The position numbers and the translations under genes are program-made. A model generated the notes under the pieces. The model was not told the DNA's origin, made no database searches, and worked only from the letters and a program-made list of their open reading frames with translations. Below are positions 24,360 to 32,022 of a stretch of 64,000 nucleotides of DNA, one piece after another. This stretch comes from Pseudomonas sp. BGr12 (GTDB lineage: Bacteria; Pseudomonadota; Gammaproteobacteria; Pseudomonadales; Pseudomonadaceae). The stretch spans positions 62,001 to 126,000 of the forward strand of contig NZ_JALRNF010000001.1 of the NCBI RefSeq assembly GCF_030272895.1, written 5' to 3'. Positions within the stretch are counted from its first letter, which is position 1, and each line of letters starts with the position of its first letter.

Positions 24360-25261
24360 GCACCTTGACCGTCGCCACCCTGCAAATGGCCTGCAGTTGG
24401 GACCTGGCCGCCAACCTCGACCAGGCCGAGCGCCTGGTGCGCCAGGCGGCCGCCTCCGGCGCCCGGCTGATCCTGCTGCCCGAGTTGTTCGCCACCCCGT
24501 ACTTCTGCATCGAGCAGCATCATGGCCACCTGGCCCTGGCCGAAACCTTCGAACACAGCCCGCTGCTGCAACGCTTCGCCGCGCTGGCCCGGGAGCTGTC
24601 GGTGGTGCTGCCGCTGAGCTGGTACGAGCGCGCCGGCAATGCCTGCTTCAACTCGCTGACCGTGGCCGATGCCGACGGCCGCTTGCTTGAGGTGTACCGC
24701 AAGACCCACATCCCCAACGCCATCGGCTACCAGGAAAAGGAATACTTCAGCCCCGGCGACACCGGTTTCCGCGTCTGGGACACCGCGGTCGGGCGCATCG
24801 GCGTGGCCATCTGCTGGGACCAGTGGTTCCCGGAAACCGCCCGCTGCCTGGCCCTGCAAGGTGCCGAGGTGCTGCTGTTCCCCACCGCCATCGGCTCGGA
24901 ACCCGGCGCCGCCGACCTGGACTCGCGCGACCACTGGCAACTGACCCAGCGCGGCCATGCCGCCGCCAACATCCTGCCGGTGATTGCCGCCAACCGCGTC
25001 GGCCATGAAGTGGCAAGCCAGGACCCGGCCCTGTCCATGGACTTCTATGGTTCGTCGTTCATCACCGACCACAAGGGCCGCCTGCTGGCCGAAGCCGATC
25101 GCAGCGGCAGCGCCGTGCTGCTGGCCGAGCTGGACCTGGCGCACATGCGTGACGAGCGCCTGACCTGGGGCATCTACCGCGACCGTCGTCCGGAGATGTA
25201 CGCCACCCTGTTGACCCTCGACGGCAAGCACCCACACTCGACCTTCAAACAAGGAGCCTGA
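24356..25261 (+). CDS. aguB: N-carbamoylputrescine amidase
   Basis: The 301-residue nitrilase-superfamily enzyme has the Glu-Lys-Cys triad visible as LLPELF (Glu43), YRKTHIPN (Lys116) and AICWDQWFPE (Cys153). It hydrolyses N-carbamoylputrescine to putrescine, CO2 and ammonia, the step after AguA. It overlaps aguA by 4 bases and is followed one base later by the binding-protein gene, forming an aguA-aguB-potF-like unit. The length is normal for the family. Confidence 0.94.
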   Translation: MSTLTVATLQMACSWDLAANLDQAERLVRQAAASGARLILLPELFATPYFCIEQHHGHLALAETFEHSPLLQRFAALARELSVVLPLSWYERAGNACFNSLTVADADGRLLEVYRKTHIPNAIGYQEKEYFSPGDTGFRVWDTAVGRIGVAICWDQWFPETARCLALQGAEVLLFPTAIGSEPGAADLDSRDHWQLTQRGHAAANILPVIAANRVGHEVASQDPALSMDFYGSSFITDHKGRLLAEADRSGSAVLLAELDLAHMRDERLTWGIYRDRRPEMYATLLTLDGKHPHSTFKQGA

Positions 25262-25262
25262 C

Positions 25263-26360
25263 ATGCGCGCAAAACGTACCCTGCTCGCCACCAGCCTGAG
25301 CCTGTTCCTTGTCTCGGGTGTGGCCTGCGCCGAAGAGAAAGTCCTGCGCCTGTACAACTGGGCCGACTACTTCGCCGAAGACACCCTGAAAAGCTTCACC
25401 GCCCAGACCGGCATCAAGGTCATCTACGACGTCATGGACAGCAGCGAGACCCTGGAGGCCAAGCTGCTTTCGGGCCACAGCGGCTACGACCTGATCTTCC
25501 CCGGCGACACCGTGGCCGAGCGCCTGGCCCGTGCCGGCGCCCTGCAAAAGCTCGACCCGGGCAAGCTCGAACACCTGGGCGACATCGAGCCGGGCCTCAA
25601 GCGCCTGCACGACCGCTACCCCAACTCCCGTGACAGCACCGTGCCCTACACCTGGGGCAGCATCGGCCTGACCTACAACCGCGCCGCCATCGAAAAACGC
25701 ATCGCCAACGCCCCGGTCAACAGCCTCGACCTGCTGTTCAAGCCAGAAAACGCGGTGCTGCTGGCCGACTGCGGGATCTCGATGATCGACTCCCCCGACG
25801 AGGTGCTGGCCGTGGTGCTCAACTACCTGGGCAAGGACCCGCGCAGCGGCAAGGCCGAAGACCTGCTCGCCGCCCGGCAGTTGCTCGACGGTATCAAGCC
25901 GTACGTGCGCAAGTTCCAGTCGCAACCGGTAACCCAGCTGGTCAACGGCGACACCTGCGTGTCGCTCGGCTACAGCGGCGATATGATCCAGGCACAACGC
26001 ACCGCCGACTCGGCGGGCAAGGCCATCGAGTTCCGTTACCACATCCCGGTGGAAGGCACGACGATCTGGATGGACAGCATGGCGATCCCCGCCGACGCCG
26101 CCCACCCGGACTATGCCTACACTTTCATCAACTTCGTCATGCAGCCGCAGCAGATGGCGGCGATCAGTTCGTTCACCGGCTACCCCACCTCCAGCGCCAA
26201 GGCACGCGCCCTGGTCGACCCGCAGATGCGTGACAACCCGGACATCTATGTCAGCGACGCGACCTACGCCCGCCTGATTCCGGGCAAGGACATCAGCCAG
26301 CGCGACATGCGCGCGCGGATGCGCGCCTGGACCACCTTCAAGACGTCCCAGGCCAACTGA
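25263..26360 (+). CDS. Periplasmic polyamine-binding protein (PotF-like)
   Basis: The 365-residue protein has a signal peptide (RTLLATSLSLFLVSGVACAE, cleavage after about residue 22). Its bacterial spermidine/putrescine-binding domain starts VLRLYNWADYFAEDTLKSF and continues with VIYDVMDSSETLEAKLLSG and PYTWGSIGLTYN. It should deliver putrescine or agmatine-like ligands to an ABC permease. No permease or ATPase genes are adjacent, so it must share a transporter encoded elsewhere or act as a sensor subunit. It directly follows aguB and is probably in the same transcript. Confidence 0.88.
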   Translation: MRAKRTLLATSLSLFLVSGVACAEEKVLRLYNWADYFAEDTLKSFTAQTGIKVIYDVMDSSETLEAKLLSGHSGYDLIFPGDTVAERLARAGALQKLDPGKLEHLGDIEPGLKRLHDRYPNSRDSTVPYTWGSIGLTYNRAAIEKRIANAPVNSLDLLFKPENAVLLADCGISMIDSPDEVLAVVLNYLGKDPRSGKAEDLLAARQLLDGIKPYVRKFQSQPVTQLVNGDTCVSLGYSGDMIQAQRTADSAGKAIEFRYHIPVEGTTIWMDSMAIPADAAHPDYAYTFINFVMQPQQMAAISSFTGYPTSSAKARALVDPQMRDNPDIYVSDATYARLIPGKDISQRDMRARMRAWTTFKTSQAN

Positions 26361-26392
26361 AGACGTTGCCACCGTAAAGAGAGCCTTTGTAG

Positions 26393-27502
26393 ATGATGCC
26401 CCGTCGTACCCTGATCAAGTCCCTTTCACTGCTCGCCGGCATGGGCTGCCTGGCCGGCCCGCTGCGCTTCGTTTCGGCAGCCGACAGCGACTGGTACATG
26501 CCCGAGGAAGACCTGCCCCAGCGCCAGCTGTTCGTCGCTTTCGCCGCCTCCGAAGCGATCTGGGAGGACCAGGCCGCAGCCGTCAACCAGTGCATCGCGC
26601 AGCTGGCCAGGACCGTGGCCAAGTACCAGCCGGTCACCGTGCTGTGCCGCGCCAACGACCTGGAGCAGGCCAAACGCCAATGCGGCACCCACAACACCTC
26701 GTTCCTGGTGGTGCCGCTGGACGACATTTGGGTACGCGACTACGGCGGCTGCTTTGTCATCGACGACGAGGGCAACAGCGCCCTGGTGGACTTCAACTTC
26801 AACGGCTGGGGCGCCAAGCAGCGCCACAGTCGCGATCGCGAAGTGGCCAAGGCGCTGAGCAAGGCCACCGGCCTGCCGCTGCTGCGCAGCGAACTGACCG
26901 GCGAAGGCGGCGGCATCGAGGTGGATGGCCATGGCACGGCGATCATCACCGAAAGCTGCTGGGTCAATGACAACCGCAACCGCCAGTGGAGTCGCAGCGA
27001 GGTGGAAGCCGAGCTCAAGGACAACCTCGGCCTGCGCAAGATCATCTGGCTGCCGGGCATCAAGAACCGCGACATCACCGACGCCCATGTGGACTTCTAC
27101 GCACGCTTCGTTGCCCCGGGCGTGGTGATCGCCAACCTCGACAACGACCCGGACTCTTACGACTACAAGGTCACGCGCAAGCACCTGGAGATCCTCAAGC
27201 AGGCCACCGACGCCGATGGCCGGCGCCTGACCGTGCACCTGCTGCCGCCGCCGAGCAAACTGCGCAGCAACCGCTTCACCCGTGACAACGATGAATTCGC
27301 CGCCGGCTACATCAACTACCTGGTGGTCAACGGCGCGATCATCGCCCCCGAGTTTGGCGATCCTGAGGCGGACGCGTACTGCAAGGAGCTGCTGGGCAAG
27401 TTGTACCCGGGACGCACGATCGAGCAGTTGAACATCGACCCGATCGCTGCGGGGGGCGGCGGGATTCATTGCGTCAGCAAGAACATGCCGTCCAGTCAGT
27501 GA
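26393..27502 (+). CDS. Exported agmatine-deiminase-family protein with Tat signal
   Basis: The 369-residue protein is a second agmatine-deiminase-family member in the same operon. The N-terminus MMPRRTLIKSLSLLAGMGC has a twin arginine followed by a hydrophobic stretch ending near VSAADS, so it is probably exported folded by the Tat system. The catalytic segments are present: LDDIWVRDYGGCFV, GEGGGIEVDGHGT, DITDAHVDFYARF and AGGGGIHCVSKNMP with nucleophile Cys360. Inference: it may deiminate agmatine or a related guanidine compound in the periplasm before uptake. An older start 3 bases downstream (second ATG) is equally possible. Confidence 0.82.
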   Translation: MMPRRTLIKSLSLLAGMGCLAGPLRFVSAADSDWYMPEEDLPQRQLFVAFAASEAIWEDQAAAVNQCIAQLARTVAKYQPVTVLCRANDLEQAKRQCGTHNTSFLVVPLDDIWVRDYGGCFVIDDEGNSALVDFNFNGWGAKQRHSRDREVAKALSKATGLPLLRSELTGEGGGIEVDGHGTAIITESCWVNDNRNRQWSRSEVEAELKDNLGLRKIIWLPGIKNRDITDAHVDFYARFVAPGVVIANLDNDPDSYDYKVTRKHLEILKQATDADGRRLTVHLLPPPSKLRSNRFTRDNDEFAAGYINYLVVNGAIIAPEFGDPEADAYCKELLGKLYPGRTIEQLNIDPIAAGGGGIHCVSKNMPSSQ

Positions 27503-27512
27503 ACCCCATCAT

Positions 27513-27553
27513 GGCGCAAGGCCGCTCCCACCCTGTGGGAGCGGCCTTGCGCC
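27513..27553. repeat. Perfect 19-bp inverted repeat (REP-type), possible bidirectional terminator
   Basis: GGCGCAAGGCCGCTCCCAC (27513-27531) and its exact complement (27535-27553) are separated by 3 bases. It lies between the convergent aguA-like and histidine kinase genes. It lacks a T-run, so it fits the Pseudomonas extragenic palindrome family better than a classical terminator. Confidence 0.85.
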
Positions 27554-27564
27554 GCGATGGATCT

Positions 27565-29013
27565 CTAGCCACTGACCTTGAAATACAGGCAAACCCGGGT
27601 ACCTCCCTGCTCGCGACTGCTGAGGCTGACCTCCCCGCCAAAGCGCTCCATGATCTGCCTGACCATGATCAAACCAATACCCAGCCCACCCTGGCGGGTG
27701 GTGTAGATTGACTTGAAGGCCAGCATTTCCTGCTGGCGTGTCAGGCCCTTGCCGGTGTCATGGATACACAGCTGGACCTGGCGCCCATCGGCGGACAAGG
27801 AGGTGTCGATCGCCAGGCGACCGCCTTCGGGCATTGCTTCGATGGCATTGGCGATCACACTGTTGAGCACCTGGGCCAGCAGCAACTGGTGGCTGACCAC
27901 CAGCGGCATGGGCGTGGCGTCGAAGGCGACCTGGATTTTCGCAAGGGCCAGAGGCTGCTCGAAGGAACTCAAGGTGGCATGCACGGCGCCGACCAGATCC
28001 ACTGGCTCCGCCTCGCCGCGCAAGGGCCGCAGGCACAACAACAGATCCCGCACCCAACTCGACATGCGATCGACCTGGTTGACGATGTCGGCAATGTTCT
28101 TGCCCGCCGGCTGCCCGGCCGTGCCCAGCGCCAGTTCGGCACTGGTGCGGATGCTCGCCAGTGGATTGCGCATTCTGTGGGCCACGGCGGTGGACATCTC
28201 CACCAGCCCGCCGTAGGTCTTGTTGGCGACCAGCTGGTCCTGCTGCGAGGCCAGCAGCTTCGACGCCCGCCAGACGATCCAGAACAGGCCGAAGTAAATC
28301 GCCAGGCCGCCCAGGGCCGTGGCCATCCAGATCAAGCGAAAACCACGGTTGACCCGCTCGATCAGGTCCATCGACTCCTTGTAGATCTCCACCATCGCCA
28401 GCACGTTGCCGTGCCTGTCATTCAGGGGAATGTAGTTCTCGATAAAGAACGCCCGTGGCGCCTGCATGAACTGCTGCTCGATCCGCCCTTTCTGCACCTC
28501 GGTGTACTTCGCCGACACCCGCCCCCGGGAGCTGAACGCCGCCTCCAGGGCCTGGTCGCCGAAGATCTTGCGCCCGATCAGCACCGGATTGGTCGACCAC
28601 AACACCACCCGATCGGGCGAATAGATGGTGGCCAGCAGCGAATCGGGCAGGTGGGCCAGGTGATCGAGGAACTCCAAGCGCGCCCGCGCCCGGTTGTGCA
28701 GGGTCTCCTCTTTCAACATGCCGAACGCTGTTGACGTCAGTATGTCGCCCATCTGCATGCCGGACAGATCGTGGTGGCGAATCTCGCCGATGGCCACCGC
28801 CTGGATGAACTGGGCGGACAACAGCGCATCGCGCTCCAGGCTTTCGTTCATCAAAAAGCGCGTGGACAGCGAGCCCAGGCCAATGGCCACGGCGCCGATG
28901 ATCATGAAACTGATGATCGAGAACCAGCGCAGCAGGTTGAACTGGCCAAGGGCCGCTGCTGGCTTGAGCACGCGAAACGGCAGATGAAGGGTCCAGGATG
29001 ACGCTGCATTCAT
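27565..29013 (-). CDS. Membrane sensor histidine kinase (NtrB/ZraS-like)
   Basis: The 482-residue protein has a first membrane helix (about 31-52, WFSIISFMIIGAVAIGLG), a large periplasmic sensor domain (about 55-220), a second helix (LIWMATALGGLAIYFGLFWI) and a cytoplasmic kinase core. The core comprises the H box STAVAHRMRNPLASIR with phosphorylated His279, the N box NSVIANAIEAMPEGG, the D box HDTGKGL and GGLGIGLIMV. The H-box type is that of NtrB-like kinases that usually pair with sigma-54 activators. No response-regulator gene is adjacent in the window, so it is an orphan here. The signal sensed is unknown; the polyamine context is suggestive only. Confidence 0.88.
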   Translation of the reverse strand: MNAASSWTLHLPFRVLKPAAALGQFNLLRWFSIISFMIIGAVAIGLGSLSTRFLMNESLERDALLSAQFIQAVAIGEIRHHDLSGMQMGDILTSTAFGMLKEETLHNRARARLEFLDHLAHLPDSLLATIYSPDRVVLWSTNPVLIGRKIFGDQALEAAFSSRGRVSAKYTEVQKGRIEQQFMQAPRAFFIENYIPLNDRHGNVLAMVEIYKESMDLIERVNRGFRLIWMATALGGLAIYFGLFWIVWRASKLLASQQDQLVANKTYGGLVEMSTAVAHRMRNPLASIRTSAELALGTAGQPAGKNIADIVNQVDRMSSWVRDLLLCLRPLRGEAEPVDLVGAVHATLSSFEQPLALAKIQVAFDATPMPLVVSHQLLLAQVLNSVIANAIEAMPEGGRLAIDTSLSADGRQVQLCIHDTGKGLTRQQEMLAFKSIYTTRQGGLGIGLIMVRQIMERFGGEVSLSSREQGGTRVCLYFKVSG

Positions 29014-29119
29014 AGGAGAGGCTCGCCGGAATTGGTGATCGCACAGTGCGTTACGGCTGGAACCCGCAAAGCCTCACCCACCTTGCCTTCACTCTAGCTC
29101 GACATCATTTGGCCTGCAT

Positions 29120-29180
29120 TGTGGGAGCGGGCTTGCCCCGCGATTGCACAACCGCATCGCGGGGCAAGCCCGCTCCTACA
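29120..29180. repeat. Complete Pseudomonas extragenic palindrome
   Basis: The left arm (GTGGGAGCGGGCTTGCCCCG... from 29121 to 29144) pairs with the right arm (29156-29179) apart from one mismatch, with an 11-base loop. The right arm runs into the stop codon of the glyoxalase-fold gene (29176-29178). The half-copy at 149-175 belongs to the same family. Confidence 0.88.
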
Positions 29181-29595
29181 GCCTTGTGCCGATAGCTTCG
29201 GCAAATCGCAGCAAGTAACCATCCGGATCGAGCACCAGGAAATTGCGTTGGCCAACCTGCTGGTCATCCTGGCGATACCAGCGTTCTTCGATACCTTGCC
29301 TGATCGCCCAGCCTGCCGCCTGCAAGGCAGACACCAGCGCCAGCACATCCAGGCATTTGATCGACAGGTTCATCCCCCGCCCGTACGGCGGCTCCAGCGG
29401 CCCGACCCGCCAGGGCGACTCACTGTGCCAGTCCTGCTCCAGCATGATCTGGCTGTGGCCGAGGGAGATAAAGGCGAACTTGTCTTCTTCTCGCCAGTAT
29501 TCGACCTTGAAGCCCAGCACGTCACAGTAGAAACTCAGGCTTTGCCTCAGATCGGAAACGATCAACTCGGGTACCAGGGCATTCATCTTGAACAT
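29176..29595 (-). CDS. Glyoxalase/bleomycin-resistance (VOC) family protein
   Basis: The 139-residue single-domain VOC protein has ELIVSDLRQSLSFYCDVLGF (first beta-alpha unit), FAFISLGHSQIMLEQD, and the second half with LSIKCLDVLALVSALQ and FLVLDPDGYLLRFAE. Members bind metals or sequester drugs, or catalyse glyoxalase-type chemistry. The substrate is unknown; the pattern resembles the bleomycin-resistance branch. The start at 29595 gives a normal N-terminus MFKMNALVPELIV. It is divergent from the GST gene. Confidence 0.85.
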   Translation of the reverse strand: MFKMNALVPELIVSDLRQSLSFYCDVLGFKVEYWREEDKFAFISLGHSQIMLEQDWHSESPWRVGPLEPPYGRGMNLSIKCLDVLALVSALQAAGWAIRQGIEERWYRQDDQQVGQRNFLVLDPDGYLLRFAEAIGTRL

Positions 29596-29628
29596 AGTTG
29601 CGTCCCTTCCATTGAGCAGGTTCGACTC

Positions 29629-30468
29629 ATGAGTAAAGCATCCTACGTCCCACCCAAGGTGTGGCGCCATGACGCGCCGTCAGGCGGCGAGTTCGCCAAC
29701 ATCAACCGCCCCGTCGCCGGCCCTACCCACGACAAGGCACTGCCGGTGGGCAAGCACCCGTTGCAACTCTACTCACTGGCCACACCCAACGGGATCAAAG
29801 TCACCATCCTGCTGGAAGAACTGCTGGCGCTGGGGCACAGCGGCGCCGAATACGATGCCTGGCTGATCCGCATCAACGACGGCGATCAATTCTCCAGCGG
29901 CTTTGTCGAGGTCAACCCCAACTCAAAGATCCCGGCACTGTCGGACCACAGCGTGCAGCCACCCCTTCGGGTCTTCGAGTCTGGTTCGATCCTGCTGTAC
30001 CTGGCGGAAAAATTCGGCTGTTTCCTGCCCACCGACCTGGCCGGTCGCACCGAAACCCTGAACTGGCTGTTCTGGCAGATGGGCGCGGCCCCGTACCTGG
30101 GTGGCGGCTTCGGACACTTCTATGCCTATGCGCCGGACAAGCTCGAATACCCGATCAACCGCTTTGCCATGGAAACCAAACGCCAACTGGACGTGCTGGA
30201 TCGACGCCTGGCCGAAAGCCGCTTCCTGGCGGGCAACGACTACAGCATTGCCGATATCGCCGTGTGGTCCTGGTATGGGCAACTGGCGCTGGGCAACCTG
30301 TACGCGGCCGGGGTGTTCCTCTCGGTGCAGGACTACAGCCATGTGCAACGCTGGGCCAGGGAAATTGCCGAGCGACCGGCGGTGATCCGCGGGCGACGGG
30401 TGAACCGCACCTGGGGCGATGAGGCGGACCAGGTGGCGGAGCGGCATGAGGCGCGGGACCTGGACTGA
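29629..30468 (+). CDS. Glutathione S-transferase, YghU-like (Nu class)
   Basis: The 279-residue protein begins with the typical long extension of YghU (SKASYVPPKVW, then NRPVAGPTHDKALPVGKHPL). A thioredoxin-fold domain follows (LYSLATPNGIKVTILLEELL, then VNPNSKIPALSD and FESGSILLYLAEKFG), and after it the helical GST domain (MGAAPYLGGGFGHF, YSIADIAVWSWYG). YghU enzymes bind two glutathione molecules and show disulfide reductase activity. The gene stands alone. Confidence 0.88.
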   Translation: MSKASYVPPKVWRHDAPSGGEFANINRPVAGPTHDKALPVGKHPLQLYSLATPNGIKVTILLEELLALGHSGAEYDAWLIRINDGDQFSSGFVEVNPNSKIPALSDHSVQPPLRVFESGSILLYLAEKFGCFLPTDLAGRTETLNWLFWQMGAAPYLGGGFGHFYAYAPDKLEYPINRFAMETKRQLDVLDRRLAESRFLAGNDYSIADIAVWSWYGQLALGNLYAAGVFLSVQDYSHVQRWAREIAERPAVIRGRRVNRTWGDEADQVAERHEARDLD

Positions 30469-30477
30469 CCCCCACGA

Positions 30478-30822
30478 TCAGCGCTGCCCCTCGACGGACG
30501 CCTGCAATGCCTGCGGCACCAACGCGACAGGCCAGTTTCGATGGGCCGCGGTGCCCTCCAGGCACAGCGTCATATCAGGCTCGACCCAGCAAACGAACAT
30601 GCCACCTTTCTTCAGTTGCGGATGGCTGAACGACTTGCTGATCTCTTGCCGGGGCTGGATGTGCGCTGAAGGATGCAGGCACTTGATGATGGAAAAGAAT
30701 CCGGCAGCGGTGATGCACCGCTGCTGGACCGCATAGTGAAATGCCTGGACGGATTCGTCCGGGCTACCGTGCGCATTGAAGAGCTGGTTCAAGGCGAACA
30801 GTTCTACCTCGTCGAGTTGCAC
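30478..30822 (-). CDS. Hypothetical small protein downstream of the binding-protein gene
   Basis: A 114-residue frame starts MQLDEVELFALNQLFNAHGS and includes AFHYAVQQRCITAAGFFSII and MFVCWVEPDMTLCLEG. It is predicted soluble and matches no family I recognise. Its start lies 17 bases after the stop of the amino-acid-binding-protein gene on the same strand, so it may be the last gene of that operon. Codon use is acceptable. Confidence 0.5.
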   Translation of the reverse strand: MQLDEVELFALNQLFNAHGSPDESVQAFHYAVQQRCITAAGFFSIIKCLHPSAHIQPRQEISKSFSHPQLKKGGMFVCWVEPDMTLCLEGTAAHRNWPVALVPQALQASVEGQR

Positions 30823-30839
30823 ACCGACCTCCGCAAGCC

Positions 30840-31625
30840 TCAGTTGTCCCCCGAGATGTCGTACTCGAAGTATTTCTTGCGAATCCGCTCATAGGTGCCG
30901 TCCGCTTTCAGGCCGGCCAGTGCCGCGTCCAGTTCCTGGGCCAAGGGATCATGCTTGCGCACTGCAATACCGGCGCCGGTGCCGAAGTACTGCTCGTCGG
31001 TAAAGTTGTCGCTCAACATATGAAACGCCGCACCGCTGGGCGTCTTCAACAAGCCTTCATCGATGGCCACCGAGCCTGCGAGCGAAGCGTCCAGGCGCCC
31101 GGCCACCAGGTCGAGAAAGACTTCGTTCTGGCTGCCGTACTTGATGATCTGTGCGCCCGCTGGTTCAAAGTTCTCGGTCGCATAGCGATCGAAGTTCGTG
31201 GCGCGCTGCACACCGATCCGTTTGCCGGCCAGGTCACCGGGTACCGCGCCGATTCCGCTGTCCTTGCGCGTGACCAGCTTGGCGGGCAAGCGGTAGTAGC
31301 TGGTGGTGAAGTCCACGGACTTCAGGCGCTCCTGGGTAATTGAAACCGAGGAAATCGCCGCATCGATCTTGCGCACCTTGAGCGACGGAATGAGCCCATC
31401 GAACTCTATCTCGATCCATTTGCACGTTGCTTCAAGCCTGGTGCACAACGCCTGGCCAATGTCGTAATCAAACCCCACCAGCTGGTTGTCGGCGGTCTTG
31501 AAGGCAAAGGGTGGATAGGCCGCCTCGACACCAATACGCAACACTCTTTCACTGGCTTGCGCCATGCCGCTGAGTGCAAACACTGCGGCCAACACCAGCG
31601 GTTTGACGCTCGACTTGATCTTCAT
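30840..31625 (-). CDS. Periplasmic amino-acid/opine-binding protein of an ABC transporter
   Basis: The 261-residue protein has a signal peptide (SSVKPLVLAAVFALSGMAQA) and a family-3 solute-binding domain: VLRIGVEAAYPPFAFKTADN, GFDYDIGQALC, FDGLIPSLKVRKIDAAISS and KRIGVQRATNFDRYA. This is the lysine/arginine/ornithine and opine-binding branch. The gene is last or nearly last in a leftward cluster with RidA and the opine-oxidase-type subunits. No permease genes are present. Inference: it captures the substrate that the oxidase later degrades. Confidence 0.87.
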   Translation of the reverse strand: MKIKSSVKPLVLAAVFALSGMAQASERVLRIGVEAAYPPFAFKTADNQLVGFDYDIGQALCTRLEATCKWIEIEFDGLIPSLKVRKIDAAISSVSITQERLKSVDFTTSYYRLPAKLVTRKDSGIGAVPGDLAGKRIGVQRATNFDRYATENFEPAGAQIIKYGSQNEVFLDLVAGRLDASLAGSVAIDEGLLKTPSGAAFHMLSDNFTDEQYFGTGAGIAVRKHDPLAQELDAALAGLKADGTYERIRKKYFEYDISGDN

Positions 31626-31647
31626 GCTTTTCTCTCACCTTATTGTT

Positions 31648-32022
31648 TTATTGGGTGAACCCATCACACTTCTGCGCAGCGACAACCATGAGCTCCAGGC
31701 GGATCTGCTCATCATCGAACGCGACCTGGGCCGTGGCCCGGGCCGGTGTTTCGCCCGCGGCGAACCACTGCCCCCACTCCGCATTCATGCCGTCGAAATC
31801 AGCCTTCATGTCCTTCATCCACAGTTGTGCACTGAGGATTCGCGAACGGCAGCTGCCGGCGCGCTCCAGCCACTGCTCCAGTTGCGCCAGCACCTGGCGC
31901 GTCTGCTCGGCGATGCCCACGCTGCAGTCGGCCGCGACGATGCCGCTCAACCAGACAACGCCGTTATGGACGACGGCCCGGCTGAGCCGTGGATTGCTTT
32001 CAATGCGTTCGATGTCGTTCAT
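31648..32022 (-). CDS. RidA/YjgF family protein
   Basis: The 124-residue protein has the RidA pattern: NPRLSRAVVHNGVVWLSGIV, AEQTRQVLAQLEQWLERAGS and ARATAQVAFDDEQIRLELMV, including the conserved Arg near ETPARATAQ. RidA proteins hydrolyse reactive enamine or imine intermediates. Here it sits directly after the oxidase genes, overlapping the first by 4 bases. This fits a role in clearing the imine formed when an opine or D-amino acid is oxidised. Confidence 0.85.
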   Translation of the reverse strand: MNDIERIESNPRLSRAVVHNGVVWLSGIVAADCSVGIAEQTRQVLAQLEQWLERAGSCRSRILSAQLWMKDMKADFDGMNAEWGQWFAAGETPARATAQVAFDDEQIRLELMVVAAQKCDGFTQ

